Shown here piece by piece: positions 12,021 to 26,597 of a DNA stretch of 64,000 bases. This DNA is from Aurelia coerulea. Its lineage: Eukaryota; Cnidaria; Scyphozoa; Semaeostomeae; Ulmaridae. A program made the translations under genes and the position numbers. How positions within the stretch are numbered: position 1 is the first letter of the stretch; each line of letters begins with the position of its first letter. The stretch covers positions 11,975,896 to 12,039,895 of the forward strand of contig CM076957.1 of NCBI GenBank assembly GCA_039566865.1, in the 5' to 3' direction. The notes below the pieces were generated by a model. The model saw only the letters and a program-made list of their open reading frames with translations. It was not told the DNA's origin and searched no databases.

Positions 12021-15000
12021 TCGATTAATTAAATGTTCATTTTCTCAAAGAAAACAAAATACATACACAAAAAATGTGGATTAACGTACTTTAGTAGCTA
12101 CAATATAAATTATAAGGAATATTGCACTCTTCGTCCTTTAAAACTTTGGTTCTGCCAGTAATTTCTTTTATAGCACTATATTAGTGCTGTAGCAGCCATT
12201 CTTGGAAACATTACTATAGACATTAGTTTTTTCTTTCGTTTCATTTTAGCTTTACTGCATAAACAAACATCGATTAATTGAATGTTTATTTTCTCAAAGA
12301 AAACAAAATATAACAACAAAAAGTGTGGATTAACGTACTTTAGTAGCTACAATATAAATTATAAGGAATATTGCACTCTTCGTCCTTTAAAACTTTGGTT
12401 CTGCCAGTAATTTCTTTTATAGCACTATATTAGTGCTGTAGCAGCCATTCTTGGAAACATTACTATATACATTAGTTTTTTCTTTAGTCTCATTTTAGCT
12501 TTACTGCATAAACAAACATCGATTAATTAGATGTTTATTTTGTCAAAGAAAACAAAATATAACAACAAAAAGTGTATATTTACGTACTTTAGTAGCTACA
12601 ATATATATTATAAAGAGTATTCACTCTTCGTTCTTTAAAACTTTAGTTCTGCCAGTAATTTCTTTTAGAGCACTATATTAGTGCTGTAGCAACCATTCTT
12701 GGAAACATTACTATAGACATTAGTTTTTTCTTTAGTCTCATTTTAGCTTTACTGCATAAACAAACATCGATTAATTAAATGTTTATTTTGTCAAAGAAAA
12801 CAAAATATAACAACAAAAAGTGTATATTAACGTACTTTAGTAGCTACAATATATATTATAAAGAGTATTGCACTCATGGTCCTTTAAAACTTTAGTTCTG
12901 CCAGTAACTTCTTTATAGCACTTTATTAGGGCTGCAGCAACCAATTTTTGAAACATTACTATAAACATTAGTTTTTTCTTTCGTTTCAAATTAAATTTAC
13001 AGCATAAACAAACATCGATTAATTAAATGTTAATTTTCTCAAAGAAGACAAAATATAACAACAAAAAGTGTATACTAACGTACTTTAGTAGCTACGATAT
13101 ATATTATAAAGAGTATTGCACTCTTCGTCCTTTAAAACTTTAGTTCTGCCAGTAACTTCTTTATAGCACTATATTAGTGCTGCAGCAACGATTATTTGAA
13201 ACATTACTATATACATTAGTTATTTCTTTAGTTTCATTTTAGCTTTACTGCATAAACAAACATCGATTAATTGAATGTTTATTTTCTCAAAGAAAACAAA
13301 ATACAAACACAAAAAATGTGGATTAACTTACTTTAGTAGCCAAAATATATATTAAAAAGAACATTGCACTCATGGTCCTTTAAAACTTTAGTTCTGCCAG
13401 TAACTTTTTTATAGCACTTTATTAGTGCTGCAGCAACGATTTTTTGAAACATTACTATAGACATTAGTTTTTACTTTAGTCTCATTTTAGCTTTACTGCA
13501 TAAACAAACATCGATTAATTAAATGTTTATTTTCTCAAAGAAAAAAAAATATAACAACAAAAAGTGTATACTAACGTACTTTAGTAGCTACAATATATAT
13601 TATAAAGAGTATTGCACTCTTCGTTCTTTAAAACTTTAGTTCTGCCAGTAATTTCTTTTAGAGCACTATATTAGTGCTGTAGCAGCCATTCTTGGAAACA
13701 TTACTAAAGACATTAGTTTTTTCTTTAGTCTCATTTTAGCTTTACTGCATAAACAAACATCGATTAATTAAATGTTCATTTTCTCAATGAAAACAAAATA
13801 CAAACACAAAAAATGTTGATTAACTTACTTTAGTAGCCAAAATATATATTATAAAGAATATTGCACTCTTCGTCCTTTAAAACTTTAGTTCTGCCAGTAA
13901 CTTCTTTATAGCACTTTATTAGTGCTACAGCAACGATTTTGTGAAACATTACTATATACATTAGTTTTTTCTTTCGTTTCATTTTAGCTTTACTGCATAA
14001 ACAAACATCGATTAATTAAATGTTAATTTTCTCAAAGAAAACAAAATACAAACACAAAAAGTGTGGATTAACTTACTTTAGTAGCCAAAATATATACTAT
14101 AAAGAATATTGCACTCATGGTCCTTTAAAACTTTAGTTCTGCCAGTAGCTTCTTTATAGCACTATATTAGTGCTGCAGCAACGATTATTTGAAACATTAC
14201 TATATACATTAGTTATTTCTTTAGTTTCATTTTAGCTTTACTGCATAAACAAACATCGATTAATTGAATGTTTATTTTCTCAAAGAAAACAAAATACAAA
14301 CACAAAAAGTGTGGATTAACTTACTTTAGTAGCCAAAACATATATTATAAAGAATATTGCAATCATGGTCCTTTAAAACTTTAGTTCTGCCAGTAACTTC
14401 TTTATAGCACGTTATTAGTGCTGCAGCAACCAATTTTTGAAACATTACTATAAACATTAGTTTTTTCTTTCGTTTCATTTTAGCTTTACTGCATAAACAA
14501 ACATCGATTTATTGTATGTTTATTTTCGCAAAGAAAACAAAATATAACAGCAAAAAGTGTGGATTAACGTACTTTAGTAGCTACAATACAAATTATAAAG
14601 AATATTGCACTCTTCGTCCTTTAAAACTTTGGTTCTGCCAGTAATTTCTTTTATAGCACTATATTACTGCTGTAGCAGGCATTCTTGGAAACATTACTAT
14701 AGACATTAGTTTTTTCTTTAGTCTCATTTTAGCTTTACTGCATAAACAAACATCGATTAATTAAATGTTCATTTTCTCAAAGAAAACAAAATACAAACAC
14801 AAAAAGTGTGGATTAACTTACTTTAGTAGCCAAAATATATATTATAAAGAATATTGCACTCATGGTCCTTTAAAACTGTGGTTCTGCCAGTAACTTCTTT
14901 ATAGCACGTTATTAGTGCTGCAGCAACCAATTTTTGAAACATTACTATAAACATTAGTTTTTTCTTTCGTTTCATTTTAGCTTTACTGCATAAACAAACA

Positions 15001-16482
15001 TCGATTAATTAAATGTTTATTTTCTCAAAGAAAACAAAATATAACAACAAAAAGTATGGATTAACGTACTTTAGTAGCTACAATATATATTATAAAGAGT
15101 ATTGCACTCTTCGAACTTTGGTTCTGTCAGTAATTTCTTTTATAGCACTATATTAGGGCTGTAGCAGCTATTCTTGGAAACATTACTATAGACATTAGTT
15201 TTTTCTTTAGTCTCATTTTAGCTTTACTGCATAAACAAACATCGATTAATTAAATGTTCATTTTCTCAAAGAAAACAAAATACAAACACAAAACGTGTGG
15301 ATTAACTTACTTTATTACCTAAAATATATATTATAAAGAATATTGCACTCATGGTCCTTTAAAACTTTAGTTCTGCCAGTAACTTCTTTATAGCACTTTA
15401 TTAGTGATGCAGCAACCAGTTTTTGAAACATTAATATAAACATTAGTTTTTCTTTCGTTTCATTTTAGCTTTACTGCATAAACAAACATCGATTAATTGA
15501 ATGTTTATTTTCTCAAAGAAAACAAAATATAACAACAAAAAGTGTGGATTAACGTACTTCAGTAGCTAAAATATATATTATAAAGAACATTGCACTCTTC
15601 GTCCTTTAAAACTTTGGTTCTGCCAGTAATTTCTTTTATAGCACTACATTAGTGCTGTAGCAGCCATTCTTGGAAACATTACTATAGTCATTAGTTTTTT
15701 CTTTAGTCTCATTTTAGCTTTACTGTATAAACAAACATCGATTAATTAAATGTTCATTTTCTCAAAGAAAACAAAATACAAACACAAAAAGTGTGGATTA
15801 ACGTACTTTAGTAGCTACAATATATATTATAAAGAGTATTGCACTTTTCGTCCTTTAAAACTTTAGTTCTGCCAGTAATTTCTTTTAGAGCACTATGTTA
15901 GTGCTGTAGCAGCCATTCTTGGAAACATTACTATAGACATTAGTTTTTTCTTTAGTCTCATTATAGCTTTACTGTATAAACAAACATCGATTAATTAAAT
16001 GTTTATTTTCTCAAAGAAAACATAATATAACAACAAAAAGTGTGGATTAACGTACTTTAGTAGCCAAAATATATATAATAAAGAATATTGCAATCATTGT
16101 CCTTTAAAACTTCAGTTCTGCCAGTAACTTCTTTATAGCACTTTATTAGTGCTGCAGCAACCAATTTTTGAAACATTACTATAAACATTAATTTTTCTTT
16201 CGTTTCATTTTAGCTTTACTGCATAAACAAACATCGATTAATTAAATGTTTATTTTGTCAAAGAATACAAAATATAACAACAAAAAGTGTATATTAACGT
16301 ACTTTAGTAGCTACAATATATATTATAAAGAGTATTGCACTCTTCGTCCTTTAAAACTTTATTTCTGCCAGTAATTTCTTTTAGAGCACTATTTTAGTGC
16401 TGTAGCAGCCAATTTTTGAAACATTACTATAAACATTAGTTTTTTCTTTCGTTTCAATTTAGCTTTACTGCATAAACAAACA
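12021..16482. repeat. Domain B, left part: mixed alpha, beta and gamma monomers
   Basis: Monomers start at 12021, 12270, 12519, 12767, 13015, 13263, 13511, 13760, 14008, 14256, 14504, 14753, 15001, 15242, 15489, 15738, 15987 and 16234. I see no clean tandem higher-order period. Pieces of other blocks recur: 14504 is a slot-1-like monomer of the six-monomer repeat, and 15242 to 15987 repeat the TTATTACC, CTTCAG, ATGTTAG and ACATAAT order of the seven-monomer repeat. Monomer 15001 is the first with the 8-bp deletion giving CTTCGAACTTTGG. Confidence 0.8.
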
Positions 16483-17477
16483 TCGATTAATTAAATGTTT
16501 ATTTTCTCAAAGAAAACAAAATATAACACAAAAAGTGTGGATTAACGTAATTTAGTAGCTACAATATATATTATAAAGAGTATTGCACTCTTCGTCCTTT
16601 AAAACCTTGGTTCTGCCCGTAAATTTCTTTTATAGCACTATATTAGTGCTGTAGCAGCTATTTTTGGAAACATTACTATAGACATTAGTTTTTTTTTTAG
16701 TCTCATTTTAGCTTTACTGCATGAATAAACATCGATTAATTAAATGTTCATTTCCTCAAAGAAAACAAAATATAACAACAAAAAGTGTGGATTAACGTAC
16801 TTTAGTAGCTACAATATATATTATAAAGAGTATTGCACTTTTCGTCCTTTAAAACTTTAGTTTTGCCAGTAATTTCTTTTTGAGCACTATTTTAGTGCTG
16901 TAGCAGCCAATTATTGAAACATTACTATAAACATTAGTTTTTTCTTTCGTTTCAATTTAAATTTACTGCATAAACAAACATCGATTAATTAAATATTTAT
17001 TTTGTCAAAGAAAACAAAATATAACAACAAAAAGTGTATATTAACGTACTTTAATAGCTACAATATATATTATAAAGAGTATTGCACTCATGGTCCTTTA
17101 AAACTTTAGTTCTGCCAGTAACTTCTTTATAGCACTTTATTAGGGCTGCAGCAACCAATTTTTGAAACATTACTATAAACATTAGTTTTTTCTTTCGTAT
17201 CAAATTAAATTTACTGCATAAACAAACATCGATTAATTAAATGTTTATTTTCTCAAAGAAGACAAAATATAACAACAAAAAGTGTATACTAACGTACTTT
17301 AGTAGCTACGATATATATTATAAAGAGTATTGCACTCTTCGTCCTTTAAAACTTTAGTTCTGCCAGTAACTTCTTTTAGAGCACTATATTAGTGCTGTAG
17401 CAGCCATTTTTTGAAACATTACTATAAACATTAGTTTTTTCTTTCGTTTCAATTTAGCTTTACTGCATAAACAAACA
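16483..17477. repeat. Four-monomer tandem repeat, copy 1 (995 bp)
   Basis: Monomers start at 16483, 16732, 16981 and 17229. Markers are AACACAAAAAG with CCCGTAAATTTC, then TTCATTTCC with CACTTTTCG, then TGTCAAAG with TTTAATAGC and CACTCATGG, then AGAAGACAAAAT with TAGCTACGATAT. The same four follow again at 17478, a shift of 995 bp. Confidence 0.88.
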
Positions 17478-18472
17478 TCGATTAATTAAATGTTTATTTT
17501 CTCAAAGAAAACAAAATATAACACAAAAAGTGTGGATTAACGTAATTTAGTAGCTACAATATATATTATAAAGAGTATTGCACTCTTCGTCCTTTAAAAC
17601 CTTGGTTCTGCCCGTAAATTTCTTTTATAGCACTATATTAGTGCTGTAGCAGCTATTTTTGGAAACATTACTATAGACATTAGTTTTTTTTTTAGTCTCA
17701 TTTTAGCTTTACTGCATGAATAAACATCGATTAATTAAATGTTCATTTCCTCAAAGAAAACAAAATATAACAACAAAAAGTGTGGATTAACGTACTTTAG
17801 TAGCTACAATATATATTATAAAGAGTATTGCACTTTTCGTCCTTTAAAACTTTAGTTCTGCCAGTAATTTCTTTTTGAGCACTATTTTAGTGCTGTAGCA
17901 GCCAATTATTGAAACATTACTATAAACATTAGTTTTTTCTTTCGTTTCAATTTAAATTTACTGCATAAACAAACATCGATTAATTAAATGTTTATTTTGT
18001 CAAAGAAAATAAAATATAACAACAAAAAGTGTATATTAACGTACTTTAATAGCTACAATATATATTATAAAGAGTATTGCACTCATGGTCCTTTAAAACT
18101 TCAGTTCTGCCAGTAACTTCTTTATAGCACGTTATTAGTGCTGCAGCAACCAATTTTTGAAACATTACTATAAACATTAGTTTTTTCTTTCGTATCAAAT
18201 TAAATTTACTGCATAAACAAACATCGATTAATTAAATGTTTATTTTCTCAAAGAAGACAAAATATAACAACAAAAAGTGTATACTAACGTACTTTAGTAG
18301 CTACGATATATATTATAAAGAGTATTGCACTCTTCGTCCTTTAAAACTTTAGTTCTGCCAGTAACTTCTTTTAGAGCACTATATTAGTGCTGTAGCAGCC
18401 ATTTTTGGAAACATTACTATAGACATTAGTTTTTTCTTTAGTCTCATTTTAGCTTTACTGCATAAACAAACA
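17478..18472. repeat. Four-monomer tandem repeat, copy 2 (995 bp)
   Basis: Monomers start at 17478, 17727, 17976 and 18224, and each carries the marker of the corresponding slot in copy 1. Three of the four slots (17727, 17976, 18224), with the following TTCACTTTC monomer (18473), recur once more at 21696, 21937, 22185 and 22434, about 3.96 kb downstream. Confidence 0.88.
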
Positions 18473-21400
18473 TCGATTAATTAAATGTTCACTTTCTCAA
18501 AGAAAACAAAATTCAAACACAAAAAATGTGGATTAACTTTTTTTAGTAGCCACAAAATATATACTATAAAGAATATTGCACTCATTGTCCTTTAAAACTT
18601 TAGTTCTGCCAGTAGCTTCTTTATAGCACTATATTAGTGCTGCAGCAACGATTTTTTGAAACATTACTATATACATTAGTTATTTCTTTAGTTTCATTTT
18701 AGCTTTACTGCATAAACAAACATCGATTAATTGAATGTTTATTTTCTCAAAGAAAACAAAATACAAACACAAAAAGTGTGGATTAACTTACTTTAGTAGC
18801 CAAAACATATATTATAAAGAATATTGCAATCATGGTCCTTTAAAACTTTAGTTCTGCCAGTAACTTCTTTATAGCACGTTATTAGTGCTGCAACAACCAA
18901 TTTTTGAAACATTACTATAAACATTAGTTTTTTCTTTCGTTTCATTTTAGCTTTACTGCATAAACAAACATCGATTTATTGTATGTTTATTTTCTCAAAG
19001 AAAACAAAATATAACAACAAAAAGTATGGATTAACGTACTTTAGTAGCTACAATATATATTATAAAGAGTATTGCAGTCTTCGAACTTTGGTTCTGTCAG
19101 TAATTTCTTTTATAGCACTATATTAGGGCTGTAGCAGCTATTCTTGGAAACATTACTATAGACATTAGTTTTTTCTTTAGTCTCATTTTAGCTTTGCTGC
19201 ATAAACAAACATCGATTAATTAAATGTTCATTTTCTCAAAGAAAACAAAATACAAACACAAAACGTGTGGATTAACTTACTTTATTACCTAAAATATATA
19301 TTATAAAGAATATTGCACTCATGGTCCTTTAAAACTTTAGTTCTGCTAGTAACTTCTTTATAGCACTTTAATAGTGCTGCAGCAACCAATGTTTGAAACA
19401 TTACTATAAACATTAGTTTTTTCTTTAGTCTCATTATAGCTTTACTGTATAAACAAACATCGATTAATTAATGTTTATTTTCTCAAAGAAAACATAATAT
19501 AACAACAAAAAGTGTGGATTAACGTACTTTAGTAGCCAAAATATATATAATAAAGAATATTGCAATCATTGTCCTTTAAAACTTCAGTTCTGCCAGTAAC
19601 TTCTTTATAGCACTTTATTAGTGATGCAGCAACCAATTTTTGAAACATTACTATAAACATTGGTTTTTCTTTCGCTTCATTTTAGCTTTACTGCATAAAC
19701 AAACATCGATTAATTAAATGTTTATTTTCTCAAAGAAAACAAAATATAACACGAAAAGTGTGGATTAACGTACTTTAGTAGCTACAATATATATTATAAA
19801 GAGTATTGCACTCTTCGTCCTTTAAAACCTTGGTTCTGCCCGTAAATTTTCTTATAGCACTATATTAGTGCTGTAGCAGCTATTTTTGGAAACATTACTA
19901 TAGACATTAGTTTTTTTTTAGTCTCATTTTAGCTTTACTGCATGAATAAACATCGATTAATTAAATGTTCATTTCCTCAAAGAAAACAAAATATAACAAC
20001 AAAAAGTGTGGATTAACGTACTTTAGTAGCTACAATATATATTATAAAGAGTATTGCACTCTTCGTCCTTTAAAACTTTGGTTCTGCCAGTAATTTCTTT
20101 TATAGCACTATATTAGTGCTGTAGCAGCCATTCTTGGAGACTTTACTATAGACATTAGTTTTTTCTTTAGTCTCATTTTAGCTTTACTGTATAAACAAAC
20201 ATCGATTAATTAAATGTTTATTTTCTCAAAGAAAACAAAATACAAACACAAAAAATGTGGATTAACTTTTTTTAGTAGCCACAATATATATTATAAAGAA
20301 TATTGCACTCATTGTCCTTTCAAAACTTTAGTTCTGCCAGTAACTTCTTTATAGCACTTTATTAGTGCTGCAGCAACCAATTTTTGAAACATTACTATAA
20401 ACATTAATTTTTCTTTCGTTTCATTTTAGCTTTACTGCATAAACAAACATCGATTAATTAAATGTTTATTTTGTCAAAGAAAACAAAATATAACAACAAA
20501 AAGTGTATATTAACGTACTTTAGTAGCTACAATATATATTATAAAGAGTATTGCACTCTTCGTCCTTTAAAACTTTATTTCTGCCAGTAATTTCTTTTAG
20601 AGCACTATTTTAGTGCTGTAGCAGCCAATTTTTGAAACATTACTATAAACATTAGTTTTTTCTTTCGTTTCAATTTAAATTTACTGCATAAACAAACATC
20701 GATTAATTAAATGTTTATTTTCTCAAAGAAAACAAAATATAACAACAAAAAGTGTATACTAACGTACTTTAGTAGCTACAATATATATTATAAAGAGTAT
20801 TGCACTCTTCGTTCTTTAAAACTTTAGTTCTGCCAGTAATTTCTTTTAGAGCACTATATTAGTGCTGTAGCAGCCATTCTTGGAAACATTACTATAGGCA
20901 TTAGTTTTTTCTTTAGTCTCGTTTTAGCTTTACTGCATGAACAAACATCGATTAATTAAATGTTTATTTTATCAAAGAAAATAAAATATAACAACAAAAA
21001 GTGTATATTAACGTACTTTAGTAGCTACAATATATATTATAAAGAGTATTGCACTCTTCGTCCTTTAAAAATTTGGTTCTGCCAGTAATTTCTTTTATAG
21101 CACTATATTAGTGCTGTAGCAGCCATTCTTGGAAACATTACTATAGACATTAGTTTTTTCTTTAGTCTCATTTTAGCTTTACTGCATAAACAAACATCGA
21201 TTAATTAAATGTTTATTTTCTCAAAGAAAAAAAAATATAACAACAAAAAGTGTATACTAACGTACTTTAGTAGCTACAATATATATTATAAAGAGTATTG
21301 CACTCTTCGTTCTTTAAAACTTTAGTTCTGCCAGTAATTTCTTTTAGAGCACTATATTAGTGCTGTAGCAGCCATTCTTTGAAACATTACTATAGACATT

Positions 21401-24400
21401 AGTTTTTTCTTTAGTCTCATTATAGCTTTACTGTATAAACAAACATCGATTAATTAAATGTTTATTGTCTCAAATAAAACATAATATAACAACAAAAAGT
21501 GTGGATTAACGTACTTTAGTAGCCAAAATATATATAATAAATAATATTGCAATCATTGTCCTTTAAAACCTTGGTTCTGCCCGTAAATTTCTTTTATAGC
21601 ACTATATTAGTGCTGTAGCAGCTATTTTTGGAAACATTACTATAGACATTAGTTTTTCTTTTAGTCTCATTTTAGCTTTACTGCATGAATAAACATCGAT
21701 TAATTAAATGTTCATTTCCTCAAAGAAAACAAAATATAACAACAAAAAGTGTGGATTAACGTAGCTACAATATATATTATAAAGAGTATTGCACTTTTCC
21801 TCCTTTAAAACTTTAGTTCTGCCAGTAATTTCTTTTTGAGCACTATTTTAGTGCTGTAGCAGCCAATTATTGAAACATTACTATAAACATTAGTTTTTTC
21901 TTTCGTTTCAATTTAAATTTACTGCATAAACAAACATCGATTAATTAAATGTTTATTTTGTCAAAGAAAACAAAATATAACAACAAAAAGTGTATGTTAA
22001 CGTACTTTAGTAGCTACAATATATATTATAAAGAGTATTGCACTCATGGTCCTTTAAAACTTCAGTTCTGCCAGTAACTTCTTTATAGCACTTTATTAGG
22101 GCTGCAGCAACCAATTTTTGAAACATTACTATAAACATTAGTTTTTTCTTTCGTATCAAATTAAATTTACTGCATAAACAAACATCGATTAATTAAATGT
22201 TTATTTTCTCAAAGAAGACAAAATATAACAACAAAAAGTGTATACTAACGTACTTTAGTAGCTACGATATATATTATAAAGAGTATTGCACTCTTCGTCC
22301 TTTAAAACTTTAGTTCTGCCAGTAACTTCTTTTAGAGCACTATATTAGTGCTGTAGCAGCCATTTTTGGAAACATTACTATAGACATTAGTTTTTTCTTT
22401 AGTCTCATTTTAGCTTTACTGCATAAACAAACATCGATTAATTAAATGTTCACTTTCTCAAAGAAAACAAAATTCAAACACAAAAAATGTGGATTAACTT
22501 TTTTTAGTAGCCACAATATATATTATAAAGAATATTGCACTCATTGTCCTTTCAAAACTTTAGTTCTGCCAGTAACTTCTTTATAGCACTTTATTAGTGC
22601 TGCAGCAACCAATTTTTGAAACATTACTATAAACATTAATTTTTCTTTCGTTTCATTTTAGCTTTACTGCATCAACAAACATCGATTAATTAAATGTTTA
22701 TTTTGTCAAAGAAAACAAAATATAACAACAAAAAGTGTATACTAACGTACTTTAGTAGCTACAATATATATTATAAAGAGTATTGCACTCTTCGTTCTTT
22801 AAAACTTTAGTTCTGCCAGTAATTTCTTTTAGAGCACTATATTAGTGCTGTAGCAGCCATTCTTGGAAACATTACTATAGACATTAGTTTTTTCTTTAGT
22901 CTCATTTTAGCTTTACTGCATAAACAAACATCGATTAATTAAACGTTTATTTTCTCAAAGAAAACAAAATACAAACACAAAAAGTGTGGATTAACTTACT
23001 TTAGTAGCCAAAACATATATTATAAAGAATATTGCAATCATGGTCCTTTAAAACTTTAGTTCTGCCAGTAACTTCTTTATAGCACGTTATTAGTGCTACA
23101 GCAACCAATTTTTGAAACATTACTATAAACATTAGTTTTTTCTTTCGTTTCATTTTAGCTTTACTGCATAAACAAACATCGATTTATTGTATGTTTATTT
23201 TCTCAAAGAAAACAAAATATAACAACAAAAAGTATGGATTAACGTACTTTAGTAGCTACAATATATATTATAAAGAGTATTGCACTCTTCGAACTTTGGT
23301 TCTGTCAGTAATTTCTTTTATAGCACTATATTAGGGCTGTAGCAGCTATTCTTGGAAACATTACTATAGACATTAGTTTTTTCTTTAGTCTCATTTTAGC
23401 TTTAATGAATGAATAAACATCGATTAATTAAATGTTCATTTCCTCAAAGAAAACAAAATATAACAACAAAAAGTGTGGATTAACGTACTTTAGTAGCTAC
23501 AATATATATTATAAAGAGTATTGCACTTTTCGTCCTTTAAAACTTTAGTTCTGCCAGTAATTTCTTTTTGAGCACTATTTTAGTGCTGTACAAGCCAATT
23601 ATTGAAACATTACTATAAACATTAGTTTTTTCTTTCGTTTCAATTTAAATTTACTGCATAAACAAACATCGATTAATTAAATGTTTATTTTCTCAAAGAA
23701 AACAAAATATAACAACAAAAAGTGTATACTAACGTACTTTAGTAGCTACAATATATATTATAAAGAGTATTGCACTCTTCGTTCTTTAAAACTTTTATTT
23801 CTGCCAGTAATTTCTTTTATAGCACTATATTAGTGCTGTAGCAGCCATTCTTGGAAACATTACTATAGGCATTAGTTTTTTCTTTAGTCTCATTTTAGCT
23901 TTACTGCATGAACAAACATCGATTTATAAATGTTTATTTTGTCAAAGAAAACAAAATATAACAACAAAAAGTGTGGATTAACGTACTTTAGTAGCTACAA
24001 TTTATAATATAAAGAGTATTGCACTCTTCGTCCTTTAAAACTTTGGTTCTGCCAGTAATTTCTTTTATAGCACTATCTTAGTGCTGTAGCAGCCATTCTT
24101 GGAAACATTACTATAGACATTAGTTTTTTCTTTAGTCTCATTTTAGCTTTACTGCATAAACAAACATCGATCAATTAAATGTTTATTTTCTCAAAGAAAA
24201 CAAAATATAACAATAAAAAGTGTATACTAACGTACTTTAGTAGCTACAATATATATTATAAAGAGTATTGCACTCTTCGTTCTTTAAACTTTTAGTTCTG
24301 CCAGTAATTTCTTTTAGAGCACTATATTAGTGCTGTAGCAGCCATTCTTGGAAACATTACTATAGGCATTAGTTTTTTCTTTAGTCTCATTTTAGCTTTA

Positions 24401-24415
24401 CTGCATGAACAAACA
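18473..24415. repeat. Domain B, middle part: mixed monomers with a recurring 4-kb order
   Basis: Monomers start at 18473, 18723, 18971, 19212, 19460, 19706, 19953, 20202, 20450, 20699, 20948, 21197, 21446, 21696, 21937, 22185, 22434, 22682, 22931, 23179, 23420, 23669, 23919 and 24167. The order from 17727 to 18971 (TTCATTTCC, TGTC, AGAAGAC, TTCACTTTC, then the CTTCGAACTTTGG deletion monomer) largely recurs from 21696 to 23179 at an offset near 4 kb, with insertions and swaps. Monomer 21696 lacks 8 bases (GATTAACGTAGCTAC) and is 241 bp. Monomer 21446 is a mosaic that switches from an ACATAAT left part to a CCCGTAAATTTC right part. Confidence 0.78.
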
Positions 24416-24621
24416 TCGATTTATAAATGTTTATTTTGTCAAAGAAAACAAAATAGAACAACAAAAAGTGTGGATTAACGTACTTTCCTTTAAAACTTTG
24501 GTTCTGCCAGTAATTTCTTTTATAGCACTATCTTAGTGCTGTAGCAGCCATTCTTGGAAACATTACTATAGACATTAGTTTTTTCTTTAGTCTCATTTTA
24601 GCTTTACTGCATAAACAAACA
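24416..24621. repeat. Internally deleted monomer (206 bp)
   Basis: After GTGTGGATTAACGTACTTT the monomer jumps to CCTTTAAAACTTTGG, losing about 43 bases. GTAGCTAC, the AT palindrome and the AAGAGT/ACTCTT inverted repeat are all missing. Everything else is normal alpha, and the start is the short ATTTATAAATG form. A TTT/CTTT match at the two edges suggests deletion by slippage between short homologies. Confidence 0.87.
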
Positions 24622-26597
24622 TCGATTACTTAAATGTTTATTTTCTCAAAAAAACAAAATATAACAACAAAAAGTGTATACTAACGTACTTTAGTAGCTA
24701 CAATATATATTATAAAGAGTATTGCACTTTTCGTCCTTTAAAACTTTAGTTCTGCCAGTAACCTCTTTATAGCACTATATTAGTGCTGTAGCAGCCATTT
24801 TTGGAAACATTACTATAGACATTAGTTTTTTCTTTAGTCTCATTTTAGCTTTACTGCATAAACAAACATCGATTAATTAAATGTTCACTTTCTCAAAGAA
24901 AACAAAATTCAAACACAAAAAATGTGGATTAACTTTTTTTAGTAGCCACAATATATATTATAAAGAATATTGCACTCATTGTCCTTTCAAAACTTTAGTT
25001 CTGCCAGTAACTTCTTTATAGCACTTTATTAGTGCTGCAGCAACCAATTTTTGAAACATTACTATAAACATTAATTTTTCTTTCGTTTCATTTTAGCTTT
25101 ACTGCATAAACAAACATCGATTAATTAAATGTTTATTTTGTCAAAGAAAACAAAATATAACAACAAAAACTGTGGATTAACGTACTTTAGTAGCTACAAT
25201 ATATATCATAAAGAGTATTGCACTCTTCGTCCTTTAAAACTTTATTTCTGCCAGTAATTTCTTTTAGAGCACTATTTTAGTGCTGTAGCAGCCAATTTTT
25301 GAAACATTACTATAAACATTAGTTTTTTCTTTCGTTTCAATTTAAATTTACTGCATAAACAAACATCGATTAATTAAATGTTTATTTTCTCAAAGAAAAA
25401 AATATATAACAACAAAAAGTGTATACTAACGTACTTTAGTAGCTACAATATATATTATAAAGAGTATTGCACTCTTCGTTCTTTAAAACTTTAGTTCTGC
25501 CAGTAATTTCTTTTAGAGCACTATATTAGTGCTGTAGCAGCCATTCTTGGAAACATTACTATAGGCATTAGTTTTTTCTTTGGTCTCATTTAGCTTTACT
25601 GCATGAACAAACATCGATTAATTAAATGTTAATTTCCTCAAAGAAAACAAAATACAAACACAAAAAGTGTGGATTAACTTACTTTAGTAGCCAAAATATA
25701 TACTATAAGGAATGTTGCACTCATGGTCCTTTAAAACTTTAGTTCTGCCAGTAGCTTCTTTATAGCACTATATTAGTGCTGCAGCAACGATTATTTGAAA
25801 CATTACTATATACATTAGTTATTTCTTTAGTTTCATTTTAGCTTTACTGCATAAACAAACATCGATTAATTGAATGTTTATTTTCTCAAAGAAAACAAAA
25901 TATAACAACAAAAAGTATGGATTAACGTACTTTAGTAGCCAAAATATATACTATAAAGAATAGTGCAATCATGGTCCTTTAAAACTTTAGTTCTGCCAGT
26001 AACTTCTTTATAGCACGTTATTAGTGCTGCAGCAACCAATTTTTGAAACTTTACTATAAACATTAGTTTTTTCTTTCGTTTCATTTTAGCTTTACTGCAT
26101 AAACAAACATCGATTTATTGTATGTTTATTTTCTCAAAGAAAACAAAATATAACAACAAAAAGTATGGATTAACGTACTTTAGTAGCTACAATATATATT
26201 ATAAAGAGTATTGCACTCTTCGAACTTTGGTTCTGTCAGTAATTTCTTTTATAGCACTATATTAGGGCTGTAGCAGCTATTCTTGGAAACATTACTATAG
26301 ACATTAGTTTTTTCTTTAGTCTCATTTTAGCTTTACTGCATAAACAAACATCGATTAATTAAATGTTCATTTTCTCAAAAAAAAAACAATACAAACACAA
26401 AACGTGTGGATTAACTTACTTTATTACCTAAAATATATATTATAAAGAATATTGCACTCATGGTCCTTTAAAACTTTAGTTCTGCCAGTAACTTCTTTAT
26501 AGCACTTTATTAGTGATGCAGCAACCAGTTTTTGAAACATTAATATGAACATTAGTTTTTCTTTCGTTTCATTTTAGCTTTACTGCATAAACAAACA
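24622..26597. repeat. S block, copy 1 (8 monomers, 1976 bp)
   Basis: Monomers start at 24622, 24869, 25117, 25366, 25614, 25862, 26110 and 26351. Markers are ATTACTTAAATG (slot 1), TTCACTTTC with AATTCAAACAC and TTAACTTTTTTTAGTAGCC (slot 2), TGTC with AAACTGTGG (slot 3), a GTATACTAACG alpha (slot 4), TTAATTTCC with TATACTATAAGGAATG (slot 5), a beta with GAATAGTGCAATC (slot 6), the CTTCGAACTTTGG 241-bp monomer (slot 7) and CTCAAAAAAAAAACAATAC with TTATTACC (slot 8). An R block follows directly. Confidence 0.87.
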
